In this document: positions 1 to 12,330 of the stretch, one piece after another
Numbering within the stretch: position 1 is the stretch's first letter
How the letters are laid out: every line of letters begins with the position of its first letter
Source: Thysanoteuthis rhombus
Lineage: Eukaryota > Mollusca > Cephalopoda > Oegopsida > Thysanoteuthidae
Length of the DNA stretch: 64,000 nucleotides
Reading direction: 5' to 3'
NCBI GenBank assembly: GCA_963457665.1
Contig: OY735212.1
Span: forward strand, 60,644,323-60,708,322
Program-made: the position numbers and the translations under genes
Notes under the pieces: model-generated
What the model was told of the DNA's origin: nothing
Databases searched by the model: none
Seen by the model: only the letters and a program-made list of their open reading frames with translations

Positions 1-394
1 TAATAACTGTTAGAAACCATCAACCAAAACTGTCAACATATGTCAGTTGGCCAATAATTCAGCATTGGATGATTGAGGGAATCTTATACGATACCTTCTC
101 TCAGTGTTTTTAATCACATGATAAAAATATTTAAAAAAATAGTGTTTTATCATATATAGGCTAAGTATATTTGCTTTTAAAATTTGCATGAACAAGTTTT
201 TTTATTATATATATACTGCACATTCTTTTGTTTTTCATAAATACCCTAGGTATGAATTTTTACCTTTTTAAATTTTTGAATGAATTGTTTTAAAAATCTA
301 TATATGCACTCAGTATTTTTATTTACTTTGAAAATTGGTATGAATTGAAGTGTTTTTTATTCATATATACGCTATGCATTTTTTTTTTGTAAAT

Positions 395-500
395 ACCCTA
401 TATATATATATGTGTGTGTGTGTGTGTTTATGTATATATATCTATGTATATATATATATATCTTGAATATTTCTAAATCTTATATATATATATATATATG
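395..500. repeat. TA/GT microsatellite cluster
   Basis: Interrupted runs of TA and GT dinucleotides lie just upstream of the Tc1-like relic. The run alternates (TA)n, (GT)n and (TA)n, a compound form seen repeatedly in this window. Confidence 0.9.
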
Positions 501-544
501 TTACATTAGCACCCTCCCTTTATATTTAGTTCCACGGCCTTTTT

Positions 545-1248
545 GACACCAATGACTGTCACCAAACACCCTACCCTCAGTAAAGTGTTGTGGAGGATCT
601 ATAATTTTATGTGGCTACTTTGCTGTCTCTAGTCCTGGAGGCCTTGACCATCTGGAGGGAGTCATGGAATCACGTAATTATTGAAGGATTCTTGAGCAAA
701 ATGTGCTACCGAGTGTGAGAAAACCAGGTCTGATGATCATAGGTGCTCCAGCTCAATAAAAACCCAAAGAACACATTCAAAAGCATGCAAGAATGGTTGA
801 AAAGGGAAAAGTAAATAGTTTTAAACTGACCAGTTATGTCCTTATCTCTATCCTAATGAAAATCTTTAGAGAAAGCATTCATCTAGAACCATGCATTCAA
901 TGCATACCATACACCATGGGAATGCTGCAAACATTCAAGAGTTTGAACAAATTGTAAAGAAACTGTCAGCTGACTAGTGCAAGAATCTTATAAATGGCTG
1001 CAAGAAACGTTTACAGGCAGTTATTGATGCCAAAGAGGGTATGCAACCAAATATAAAGGAAGGGTCCTGGTCATATTTTCAATTTCTTCTTTAAAATTAT
1101 TACATGAATGACTTTTTTCTTAAATTATGTTGAACATCCTATTAAAACATTCTAAAGATAAAAATTTTGTAGATTTCCATTTATTTCTGAAGATATAGCT
1201 CAAGTTGCACAAAAAATTCAAGGTTGCCAATAATCCTGAGTGGCACTG
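545..1248 (+). mobile_element. 5'-truncated Tc1-like DNA transposon relic
   Basis: The plus strand carries broken pieces of a Tc1-family transposase, the DD(E/D) enzyme that cuts and pastes the element at TA sites. At about 594-672 the translation reads GGSIILCGYFAVSSPGGLDH, matching the conserved 'GGGSIMVWGCF...G.LH.LEG' block of the catalytic core. 'LPSV' follows at about 700, then remnants of the 'QQDNDPKHTS' and 'P.LNPIENLW' blocks at 740-860. The C-terminal 'RLQAVIDAK' block lies at 1005-1035. Frameshifts and stops break it throughout. Its 3' end reads, on the complement, CAGTGCCACTCAGGATTATT and abuts TA at 1249-1250, like a Tc1 terminal inverted repeat. The N-terminal half and left terminus are missing. 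Confidence 0.8.
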
Positions 1249-1975
1249 TATATCAGCTTATCAAAAGTATTTGTTTTTAAGCGAAAATAGATATTGTATT
1301 ATTTTCTTATTTCATTTTGCCTAAAGATTTTTCTCACTTAACAAAAAAGTGATTACTGTGATAAAACTAAAAATTTAGTCAATTACATCTTTTTATTTTG
1401 ATATATTTGCTTCAAATGTTGACAGTAGAAGGGCGATACTCTCCAGCGGTATCACTTATCTCTCTTTCAATGTTGGAATAATTTGATTTTCATAAACTGC
1501 AGTATCAGGAATGATATGAGTCAAACTTGATGCTTTTCATTTAATAAACTAGAATTTTAAATTTTATGGCATGGTTTATGTTATAATTATTTTAATTGCT
1601 TATGAAAATCACGCTTGTGATATTTTTCAAAGAACCTTTACCCTCTCATCCTAGAAGAATCATTCAAATTGTAGATATAATAATCAGTTGATCAGTAAAT
1701 CCAAATGATAGAATTACACCTGCCTCAGAAATATTTTTCTACCTGTCAAATCAAAACATTGGATGTCTGCTTAGTCTGATATACATTGGAATAATCATTT
1801 TTCTTCTAATTTTTCTGTACTTAGGAATCAGTTTATATTTTCTGCTTAAGAAATCTATGGCATTTTATTTTGATAAATTTTCTGTTTGATTTGTTTAATA
1901 ATTTACTTGAATGATGCTTTTTGATGAAACCTATCATTAAATCATAAATAACATCCATTTCAAAAATAAACCTAG
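1249..1975. other. AT-rich noncoding stretch
   Basis: No gene, repeat copy or RNA signature was recognised between the Tc1 relic and the candidate exon. Confidence 0.6.
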
Positions 1976-2044
1976 GATTTACCTGGAGATGTAGAGGGTG
2001 TACTTGCCGAAGCAGATAACAAAGAGAACTTTCAAATCATTCAA
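1976..2044 (+). CDS. Candidate internal protein-coding exon (unknown product)
   Basis: A 69-nt segment lies between an AG acceptor (CCTAG, ends 1975) and a perfect GTAAGT donor (starts 2045). It is open in the phase-0 frame for exactly 23 codons, reading DLPGDVEGVLAEADNKENFQ followed by IIQ. The composition is acidic and hydrophilic and unlike random AT-rich translation, and base composition is higher in GC than the flanks. Length divisible by three with phase 0 at both ends suits a cassette exon. The pyrimidine tract before the acceptor is weak (AAAAATAAACCTAG), which is the main argument against it. I do not recognise the protein. If real, it means the window is at least partly intronic, with transcription on the plus strand. 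Confidence 0.5.
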
Positions 2045-3187
2045 GTAAGTATCTCCACTTTGCATGCAAGACTGTGTCCCTATGGAACCTGAAAGCCCTT
2101 TCATTGGAAGCAAGTTCAATGCCATGAAACCTTTTTTTTATCATTTAAGTTCATTTAAATCATTATAAATCATTCATTATAGCTGAAAATTCAACTTCAT
2201 ATTTGAATCATTCAGTACTTTAAAACTACTGTTGATAATCATATACAGTTGACATGATTTTTTTTTCACATGTTTTCCAACTGAAAACCGTTGGTAGATA
2301 TGATTACCAAATACTGAATATATTTTTCTGCTTATAATTCTGAATTACAATCATTGACAAATTTTAAATCTAGCATATAGTAAGAAAAATTATTATAGCT
2401 CAAAAATGTTGCATTCAATGGAAAAAAATTTGAAAGCCTTTCTAGGAATTAAAAAAAATAATGATCATAAAAACTGTCTTGAAATTTTCAGAATTACCCT
2501 TCCAAACATTTGGTCCTGTTGAAAGTTTTCCAGCATAATTTGTTTCCATGATTCCTACTTTGTTGTGTTTTGTGTGGAATCATTTAGATGTTGTTTTGTG
2601 TTTTGGGATTGATGGAAATGAAATTAATATCAGCTAGTACCCTACCTGTCTGCAGTGTTAAATATTTAAGCTATCTAGTTGTGTTATAGCTTCTTGCTTG
2701 TGTTTTCCTGTTAGTGCACAGTAGAATTATTTTCAAGATATTTTGCCATGAATATCACAATTCAATTGAATGCCATTTGAATGATACATATTGAAATGTT
2801 TACTTCCCTGAACAGAGTTGAAATGGTTATTCAATTGAACTGTTTTGTATTTTTCCTTTCAGAAATGGAACTTCATTTATTAGCCTATACCTAGTATTTA
2901 GGTTCATTGTTATTTCTATGCTTGTCAATAGCAGAAGAACTGAAAAATATGACTAAATATTGTTTTTTGTCAACATGAAAAGTTGTTCATCTCAAATGAC
3001 AGTTAAGAAATTGATTAAATTAAATGTCAACTTGGTAAATTTAAAAAAAATAATTTTGTGACTTTATTGTCAAATATATAGAAATTGTGAACTTATGCTA
3101 TTTCAGGTTTACTTTTTGAAATTCATATTTCAGATGGTTTTGATGATTATATTAAATTAAAATAAGTCAGAACATAGATGTGCTAGT
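2045..3187. other. AT-rich noncoding stretch (putative intron)
   Basis: Begins with the GTAAGT donor-like site of the candidate exon. Nothing else recognised. Confidence 0.5.
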
Positions 3188-3406
3188 TTGATCTCATGGA
3201 TTTCCATCCTTGAAGCCTGTCAGATGAGAACAATCTATCAAAATAACTTGTCAGAGATTTCTGTCTGTCCAATTTATCAGATCGGCCAATTCCAGTATGT
3301 CTGTCTATGTTTTTTAGAAGCTAAATGCACCAAAAAGGAGCTAGATCTAGCTCGAAATACTCTAGTTATCTCCCTTGCACTTTCAGACATGCATACAAGG
3401 AGGTAA
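3188..3406 (+). other. 72-codon ORF of uncertain status with GTTATCTCCCTTG motif
   Basis: A GC-richer patch stays open for 72 codons, with a normal-looking amino-acid mix rather than low-complexity F/Y/K/N. No domain is recognised and no clear acceptor precedes it. Near its end (3365-3377) it carries GTTATCTCCCTTG, which I associate from memory with molluscan interspersed repeats. The patch is therefore as likely to be an old repeat as an exon. Confidence 0.2.
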
Positions 3407-3644
3407 CGAGAGGTGTACTAGAGGTGCTTTAACATCTAAAAATGTATTTGTTATAAAACATTTGGAATAATAAGATGTTGATAATAACTATTTATACGAG
3501 AATATTTTCAGTGATTTGGATGTGATCTTTCTCACGGGGTTTACTATCTAAATTTATTTTATGCCGCATTCTCATTATTTATTTATTTTTTTTGTTCTCC
3601 ATATTATTTAGTTTTTACATTTCAAAGGTTAATAAATTCTCTCT

Positions 3645-3690
3645 ATATGATATATATATGTATATATATATATATGTATATGTATACAAA
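3645..3690. repeat. (TA)n/(TG) microsatellite
   Basis: Interrupted TA run with TATG units. Confidence 0.85.
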
Positions 3691-3855
3691 AAAAATAGAA
3701 AAAATTCAATAACCCTCATAACACTACCAGAACATAATGACTTTGCATGATCCCTCTGACAACAATGGAAACATCACCAATTTTTTTAAAAATTTGATGA
3801 TGATGCTAGTCCACAAAACACGTTATTAATAATAAAATACAGACTTATTTCTCCA

Positions 3856-3857
<2 letters not shown>

Positions 3858-3902
<45 letters not shown>
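3858..3902. repeat. (TA)n microsatellite
   Basis: About 22 uninterrupted TA units. Confidence 0.95.
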
Positions 3903-3905
<3 letters not shown>

Positions 3906-6160
3906 CAGTTTTTTAAAATCTTGTTAGCATTTATTCCCCTCCATTAAAAGTAATTGTCAGTTATATTTTAGATCTTTCTGTCAATCTTCCTAATTTCTCA
4001 ACAAACTTGCTTCTCTGTAGTTGTAAAGCCATAAAAAGTTTATTCTCAAATATAAAAAAAATAATTCTCATCTTCTGTTTCTAAAAATATTCCTATTTAT
4101 CTAGCTATTCTTTTATCAAATATTCTCTTCAGATGAGAAAACCTTTTTAAACACTCATTACAGATTCTTAAACATAACATGTACTGAAAGAAATCATTTT
4201 TCAATCTTGGTAGTTTGTATTTCTCTCTGTGGATCTTTTTCTGTATGAAAATCATTTTGAAGATATTTTCAGTTTACTTATAAAACAAATATATTTTTGC
4301 AGGTGTACCACGAATAGGTTTTATGTACTCATCTAAAAATGAAAAATTCTTAGTGTAAGATATTTTGCTTTTTCTTTTTTACTAAAGCTTTTTGCTTTGG
4401 ATTTTATCACATTTTTAGTTTATAGTAATTGAAAAATGGATTGATCGAATATTCAAAGTCTGACTTGGAAATTCCCAAAATATCATTATTTTAAATTCTA
4501 TTATATACATAATAGAAAGGAGACTTAATTTCAAGATGGATGAAATTAAATCCTGTTTGACTTGTATGATTATTCTAGAACAATACGCTTATGATAAAAT
4601 GATTTTATAGTTTTCAAGTGCAAGTGTAACTTTTGTATGTCTTTTATTTGTGCTCAATCTATATATTTAAAAGCCAGTGTCCTTTGCTTAGTAATGCACA
4701 AAACATGTCATATTATGTTTTTGTTTATATTTAAGTGTAGGCCAGATACACCTTTTTTTATTTTGTTTACATAAACCTTAAATATGTTTGTATAAAGTGG
4801 TGTAACATATGTTGCTCATCTTAACAAGGTGGGTTCCAAAAGCAGGACGAATCATAGCAATGATCACAGGCTTTTTAATAAAAATTTTAAAACTATTGCA
4901 ATAATTTGAATATCTCTCAAGTTTTAATTTTGGTTTTAATTGTAAGAAAATAGCATGTAATTAGTTGTCAAAAATGATAATTGCTTTTGCTTACTTGAAG
5001 TAGGTTTAGGTCTGTTTTCAGAAGACAGCAAAGGATTGACTGACCAGAAATTACAAAACCTGATATTACTCACAAGGCAACTCTCAGGTCATATAAGTTA
5101 TGTATTATACAAATGAAATCAGTATCTTACTCTATTATACATATTAACAGTAGCTCCATCTCCTTGGAACATTTTTCTTTTCATGTTGACCTCAAACAAC
5201 ATACTCATTCTGGGAATTGTTTTTATTGGCTCAAAAGTCCCCAATATGGGGACATCTGAGACAGAGGCAAAGTATAAATCATACTTCTAAGTTAGCATTG
5301 ACAAGATGTTTATGAGGTATTCAGGACAAATGCAACAAGATGGTTTCCAGTCAAATGTATCCTGATCAGTTAGATTTACCTGGTGGAACAGATATTTGAT
5401 GGTGAATTACTGCCTTATCTTAAAATTGAAGAAGTGTCAGACATCAGTCTCATGCCTAGAGGTATTCTAGAGCCATTAAGGACTGTTATTGTAATAATTG
5501 CCCAGAATAGCATTTCTCAATCAAACCAGGTCTGCTTCTAATGGAATCGAAGAAAGAATAATAGACCTGACAGAAGATAAAAAGGTCAAATTGTTCTATC
5601 AGCAGCTCAAGAAGAAGTACTAAGACGCTTTGAGTCATTAGTACCAGCCTCAGTATTGAGCTTCCAGTTCACCATAACTTGAAAACTAATACCCGCATTT
5701 ACTTGGAATTTTCTCGGAAAACTGTCCTTCGGCATGATTGATCAAAATCGGGTGCCTTTTTGTTGTCGTCAGTCCTTCTGGATAAGCGAGGTCCAAAAGG
5801 GTTAAAGTGTACCCTGGAAACCATTTTGGCTAGTGGAACCAATGTTGCAATCATCATTTCGTATTGACCTCTCAAGATTCTTACCTAATAAGTATCCTTT
5901 TGGGTTATATTATTTTTTCCAAAGCATTGAAGTTTGTGACTAAAATCACCCATTTCTAAAGTGTTGCATAATCAACTGAACTCCAGGGAATTGACTAGAA
6001 CATGTTGAAAAAAGAACGCTATATTTGAAAGTTATTCTATATAATAGAATAAATTCCTTTTATTCAGAACTCTCCTCTTTTAAGAAGTTTGGTAAAATGC
6101 ACAATAAAAATGCCCAACAGTACAGGGCATAGTGGGACCTCTTTGCCACTCAGAACTTGA
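3903..6160. other. AT-rich noncoding stretch with one GC-richer patch
   Basis: No gene recognised. At 5400-5880 the DNA is less AT-rich and broken open frames run for tens of codons. This suggests an old repeat or transposon body, but I could match it to nothing. Confidence 0.5.
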
Positions 6161-6162
6161 TA

Positions 6163-6706
6163 CAAATATCCCCCATTATAACGTGTTTGTTAGGGTCCAG
6201 GAAAGCCAACTATGTTATAACCAAACCACAATAACTACAGGTTTGGTATGGGCAGTACTCAAGGGCGAGCAATAGACAACATACCACCTTTATAGATTTC
6301 CTTATGTAACTATATGTCCCAGTTTCCTGTCTTATCGATGATCTCTAGAAAATAGGTTGCACAATGAAGAATATAACTGTACAAAATGAGAAGCATTGGA
6401 AGTGTTAGTATACAAATTTTTCATTGACTACTGAAATTTTTTTATCTAATTCATTATATTGTTACTATTTGTTTGCTAGCGTGAGTCAAAAATATTTTCT
6501 AGTTGGGGTAGGGTGGGAGTTGTATCACCTATCATTGAAGCTGCATATGATGTAGTAAAGTGGCACTCTACCCGAAATATCAGGCTCTCTGGCTAAAGGG
6601 AATTCTATTGGGTGAATATTGTGTATAAAAATGTTGGGGTCCACTAACCACCCATTTTATATCACAAACCGTGCTATAACAAACCACATTATATTGGGGA
6701 CGCCTG
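6163..6706. mobile_element. TA-flanked inverted-repeat element (MITE, ~544 bp)
   Basis: The left end reads CAAATATCCCCCATTATAAC and the complement of the right end reads CAGGCGTCCCCAATATAATG, each directly next to a TA (6161-6162 and 6707-6708). The similarity continues inward for tens of bases (GTGTTTGTTAGGGTCC at left, GTGGTTTGTTATAGCACG at right). There is no open frame, so this is a non-autonomous element. TA duplication and CA... termini point to the Tc1/mariner/pogo superfamily, by inference. Confidence 0.65.
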
Positions 6707-6824
6707 TAATTGCAATTGTGAAAGATTTAGATTGCAGAATGAATCACAAAAATCACCTTTATTGTTGATTGCTTTTTTTTTAATGAACTTGACAGAAATA
6801 TTATGTAGCTACCTCTGTCTTATA

Positions 6825-7050
6825 TCAAATCACTGTAGCCCCACAAATGGCCCGCCTGACTTACCAGCCAAGTTGGTTACTGATTCTTCTATCTTTACTT
6901 GTCTGTGTGTATCTCGTATTTTGGGGGCTACAACCTTGGAAATTTGCATGAGTAGTCCTCTAGGTACTAAAATAGCTGTTTGTTTTTTTTTAAAGATAAT
7001 TAGTTCTGGCTGATACATATGCCACAGTGATTCATTTATACGAGGTACAG
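6825..7050 (-). mobile_element. Inverted-repeat family 1, copy a
   Basis: Starts with TCAAATCACTGTAGCCCC and ends with the complement of ATGAATCACTGTGGC. Similarity to the other copies runs on to a short CGAGGTACAGAT tail. The interior shares the block GGGGGCTACAACCTTGGAAA with copies at 16.2, 29.4 and 36.8 kb. Non-coding: the two overlapping 79- and 93-codon ORFs here are a by-product of the repeat. Confidence 0.7.
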
Positions 7051-10000
7051 ATGAATTTGTTTTTACCACATGACTTGTCCTACTGCACTACATATGCAGT
7101 GACTTCTAAAAGGCTATTATGTTGATCCTTGAATATCACAGGCAGATTTTGCTGTTATATGATAATGTTCAATATTAGGCCTTTTCACTTTGACTAAAAA
7201 CTACTCAGAGACCTCTGCCAACACTATTGTCACTCACTATGTGATGGGGTCATAGCTACTATGTATGGGAGGTAACAGTGCTTGAATTTGTGTTGCATAA
7301 TTGCTGCACCTTCATGTACAATCCCAGGAATATGGTTGTGAGACCTAAGTGACGTATATTGAATACAAGTGGCAATCAGGATCTGACAGTGAGAAGAGGA
7401 AAGACTAGATGTGGAGAGATAGATGCTTCTTATTTGTACAGGCAAATAAAATCATATTGAAACAGGTTTGGTATTATTGAAGAATAGTACTTTTTATTAA
7501 TCCAAGGTTCCAAATACATTTCATGGGGACTTTTCCCTTACTGTGAAGAAACTGAAAGAGATTTGCAAGACATTCATCTGTGCACCTTTTCCAAAGTGCA
7601 TATCATAAGTCCACTCCTTTCTTCCTAGGCTTCTCTTTCCCTGGTTGGCCTAGTCCAGCCAGGAGAAAATGCCAACTGAAATGTATTTTGCCAACTTGGA
7701 TTTCTTTGTTTGGCATCAGCTACTGAGAGGAAAGATGATATTCTTTCAAACTTGTCTATTTTCAGTGACTTAAGTCAAGCTATCTTTTTCTATGAGTTTT
7801 TCAGAGATGGTTTGACCTTTATTACTATTCTACTACGTTTGCCCAAGAGTTTTACCCCTTCTATTGCCCATCCGCTCTCAAAATTCTATTGAAATTCATT
7901 GAGAACTTCAGGATATATTGTATTGACACAGAACTTATGGAGATATCATGTGGTGTGGACAGATAGGTACAATATAGGCGAGTTAACCGTACATGGATCT
8001 GTTCCAAAATTCAACCATTCCTTCCCATTGCCCACTCTTCCAAAAAATTTCATTAAAAATCAGCAACTTTTGGAAATATCTGCCATCTTTCTGCTAGATC
8101 TAGCCAATTTTTTTCTTTACACTGTTTTAAATATTCGAGTGAGAACAAGAGAAGACAGGATAGCATGACATGACTACAGATACACACAGTTATTTCCCAG
8201 CAGGCTGGATTAGCTGCATGGCCGGGTACTTATGCATAAAATCATGCCATGCTTATAGCTGTAATGAAAATAATCAAGATCTAAAAGGGTATTCCTATCC
8301 TCACCTTAGCCGATATGCATTTTCATTTTCAGCTTCTCTTCCATTTTGCTGGGAAAAATAATGATTTGGCTATATATTCAAAAGGTTCATACATGAATTA
8401 TAAACATGGATTGAGGAATGATTCACTTTTCAGCTACTTTTTCTCTTCTACCAACTTTTCTGCTCATCAAAGAGAACCTGTTACTAACTTATTCTGTTGC
8501 GTTCTTGGCTATCCTCCATGTTTTCATTGTTGTTCCAATATATTTTAGTTGCATTGTGTATTTTGAACAGAACTATTTTTATATTTTGGTAATCAATACA
8601 ATTGGTGTCTTAATTCTGAAATATAGAAGCTTCATTCCAAATAAACTGTTCAATTTCCAGAAAACATAGTTAAAAGATGTAATCCAATAATCAAGGAGCA
8701 AACAACCAAAGATTTGTGGCTACTTTTGTAGATGACTTGGTCATTTGCCAGTAAAAGATTGTTCATTTTGGCTCATAGCCTTCCTGCCAGATAAATAGCT
8801 TGGATCTATTTCTATTTCATACTATGTTAAGATACATTATTCGTCTGTAACTGAATGGATCTATCTATCATAACTATTTCATTTGTTCTCAACAATTGGT
8901 ATCTAATGTTTTTGGAAAATATGTTCTACAGTTCATCCTTACTTAAATTCATGATAGAAAAATAGATTTTAACTATTGTTTTGTAAATGGAAATATCTTT
9001 GATGCACTTATTTTTTATTTCTATACTAATTTATTTGATCCCACAATTTCAAGTTCTTGTGTAAATATTTCATAGTTGTACATTCGTGAACAAATTCTAA
9101 TAAGATTTTGTGTCTTTAACATATTTTCTGCAATCATTATTCATTGAATAAAATTATCTTCATAGAGTTTCTTTTTTATGTATGTAGACACAGACTAATA
9201 TGTTGAGTGACATTTAGAAAGGGTTTACCATACCAGCTTCATCAGTTACCCAATTGTTACATTGATGCGCGTGTGTGCCTGCTACGTGTGTTAATCGCTA
9301 TTCTGGTAGTAAATGGTGACTCTACTCACCTAATACAGCTAGCCTTTATTCACTTCACTAACATAAGCATGATTTTCCTTTTTCTTTTTCATATTTCAGC
9401 ATTCACATCTGTGTATTCAGCTAGGTGTACAATCTCTAGGTTACGTGAATCTCTATTTCTTACTCTATCTTTTCCCCTCTGTAATTTAAAAGAACATTTT
9501 CTTCCATAATGCAGGTAAACATTTTGTCTCTTCCATAATTTTCAGTTATTTTTCTAGTATTCAGTATTGCATGCTCTGCATACTGATAAAATGAACTAAG
9601 TTCTTTCCTAGAAGATAGATATGGTCGCTTTAAATTTTTGTGCTCCCAATTTTTTCTGTTTTGTTTCATTTGCTGACATATGAATCATAAAAATCATACT
9701 TTACTTTTCCTTGTGTATATTCAATATTAAAAGAATAAGGATGTTATTGATATATAATCATTGTTTTCAGTGAAAAAGCAACAGATGGTGCCTCTTTTAT
9801 TTTTCAATTGCTTTTTTTTTTTCTTTTTTTTTTTTGACCCTGATTGCATTTAAAAGATTTAATGATTACTATTATATCAGTTGTTGTATCTCTGTTATTC
9901 ACTTTGTACAATTTGAAAAGATTACATGCATTTCTGTACAGCAATAAGTATTTTCCCTACAGGTTCTACTTGAGAATTTTCATTCGGAATTGATAAATGA

Positions 10001-10792
10001 TTTGTTTTGCTGTGATACAACAATTCTAACTTGTTTTTTTTAGATATCTTTACATGTAATGTACATATTATATATGCATAATCCAAGCACCCCTGTATTT
10101 CTTTTTAAAGATTGTAAATTTTGTGGGTATCATTCTTTTATTCAGAGATCTTTGCTTTTAAACATGAGAAAAAACTATTCTAAAGGCTGAATTCCAAATG
10201 ATTTTATCAAAATTTCTTGTACGAGGACATGCCCGTTCTAAAGATGCATGTTTATAGTATGTGGAGCAACTTGCCATAATTCTTGTGATGAAATAATTTT
10301 CCATCCATCATATGAAACTATAGCTTACTTCTCTTTAGAGTTATCAATTTTTAGGTACTTTAAATCTAAATTTAGATCTATAAATAAAAAGTGAGAAAAT
10401 ATATTCTTATCTAAAGATTATTCCACATTGATGAAAACATTTCTGGTACCTTCTTTTCCACTGAAAAAATAAATTGTAAAAAAGCAGTTGAAAAAGTTCA
10501 AAAATAGAATATAATTCCTCAAATTGGATTTGATAAAATAAGAAAAACAAAAAGAATAGCCACAATATTTCTGTTTATTTCTAAACTGGTTTCAATGAAA
10601 TCTTCAGAAGGTTTAAACTTGAAATGAGATGCTATTATTTGTTTTTGATGTCATTAATAGCAACAATCAAAATGAAAATATCCCTGTCAATAGTTATAAT
10701 AATCAAAACAGAATTTTTTCAAATTCTCTTGCATCATCTAAATTATAATTTATTTGGATATTTATCTGCAAAAAAAATTTGCTTATCCCCTT
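7051..10792. other. AT-rich noncoding stretch
   Basis: No gene, repeat family or RNA recognised. Several 60-100 codon open frames are T-rich (F/Y/S/L-heavy) and lack splice context or similarity to anything I know. A pyrimidine-rich run lies at 9810-9836. Confidence 0.5.
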
Positions 10793-10819
10793 CCCTCTCT
10801 CTCTCTCTCTCTCTCTCTT
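10793..10819. repeat. (CT)n microsatellite
   Basis: About 13 CT units. Confidence 0.95.
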
Positions 10820-10939
10820 TCAAAACAGAAGCATTATTCGTTGGACCCCCAGTTTCTAAACCACTTGTATAGATTATGAATAACTAATAAATCCCTGTAG
10901 AAAAAATTCATGGAGGTCTTCGAATTTTTGAGAGATGAT

Positions 10940-11890
10940 TCATTTTAGAAAAGTATCCACTGAAATTTTCAGTGGAAGAGTCCATTCTTTCAAATGGTGG
11001 GTAGGAGATATTATTTATCAACGAAAGTGTTCCCTTCAAAAGAGCCCATTGTTACAGATAGAGAAACAATGAAGTCGCACTGATCAATATCAATACTCGA
11101 GTTGAATTCAGTGAGAAATATTCACAGATGTATTAGAATTTCTATAAAATGATTTTTAAGAAGAAAAAAATAGTGAATTTGTTTCAGTTGAAGAGTTTAT
11201 AGTTCCAATTGGTGGATAGGATTCAGTTTTATAAGCAAAATTTTTGCCCTAAGTGGAAGAGTTCATTGCTATGGACAAAAAGCAAAAATTCCACACTTTT
11301 CATTATATAAGTATATTAACTTATCAGGAGTCAGTTTCAGACCAGCTATACTAGGAGATCTGACTAACAATGTCCAGCGAGATTCGCTTCTGATCATTGA
11401 TGTTTGACATGCGTTCTGATCTTTTTATTTTCATATTCATTGATATTACGAATGTATCAACAACAGCAGGCTTAGGTCGATGATCTTTGCTATATGACAT
11501 GCATCCTGATCTTTTGGGGGGTTTTTGTGTTTTTTGTCTTCATGATCTGTTGAATTAACATAGTTTGTTATCAGACCATCAACGGTCGGAGATCCAATCT
11601 GAATTGAACCCACAAACTATGGCCAGTGAGATTAGCTTGCTGATCATTTGTATACGGTACATCCCATCTCTTTTTTTTTTTTTTTTTATCATCTCCTCAT
11701 TTATCCCAGTGAAAAAATGGATATATTTAGATTGAGATGTCTTTTTTGTTTGTTTGTTTTTTTAGAAAAAATACTGAATTCATTTACCTGGAAGAGTCCA
11801 TAGTTTGAAATGGTGGGTAAGAGATATTTTTATCGGCAAAACTTTTACCCCTGAGTGAAAGAGTCAAGTGTTACAGACAGCAAACCAAGA
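10940..11890 (+). repeat. Degenerate direct-repeat locus
   Basis: Three diverged ~120-bp units start near 10940, 11165 and 11765. Each has the order 'AGTGAATT..', 'TGGAAGAGTCCATAGTT', 'AATGGTGGGTAGGAGATATT', 'TTATC.GCAAA' and 'GAGT..ATTGTTACAGACAG'. Between units 2 and 3 a smaller motif (TGATC.TTG, then ATGACATGCATCCTGATCTTTT) occurs three times, at about 11393, 11480 and 11642. The nested order suggests an old satellite or a tandemly duplicated transposon end. No coding potential is seen. Confidence 0.6.
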
Positions 11891-11934
11891 ATATTATGTT
11901 TGCAACTAGAGTAGATTGATTTTTATAAAATCAT

Positions 11935-12330
11935 ACTTCAGAGTCTTTCAAACAATTGAACCCCTTATTGTTAACATGATGTTTCGGCCAATTTATTTTA
12001 CTGCCTTTTTCAGGTGTACTATCCGAATGTATTAGCATTGGATTTGGGTGATATCTTTTCTTGGGCCAAGATTTCAGCAGAATAAGTTGTATGTGACTCA
12101 GGAAAGTGCAGAGTTCAACCAAATTTGGCTTCTGCTACTTAGTTGGGAAAGGTACAGAGATCCAGATCTAGCAAGGAAAGAGAAAGATATCACCCAATTC
12201 CAACTAGTGTTGCTACCATTGAACCCCTGAAGAAGGCTGTAGAATGGAACAGCCAAAACAATGTGCTAACAACACTAACAAGGATTTCAATCCTCCAAAA
12301 AACTTTTCGAATGTCTATGACCCTTCCCCT
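11935..12330. mobile_element. Inverted pair of retroelement-like termini with hammerhead-like core
   Basis: Two diverged ~140-bp copies lie head to head: a minus copy (12075 down to 11935) and a plus copy (12175 to 12330). Both begin with AAAGATATCACCCAA and then carry CTGA(A/-)GA or CTGAAAA, a stem GGC...GCC, and (G/A)AAAC. In the plus copy CTGAAGA is followed by a strong stem AGGCTGT/ACAGCC. In the minus copy GCCGAAACATC is intact but CTGAAGA has decayed to CTGAAAA. CUGANGA-stem-GAAA is the core of a minimal hammerhead ribozyme, known in Penelope-like retroelement ends. The assignment is an inference, since each copy has lost one core base. Confidence 0.4.
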
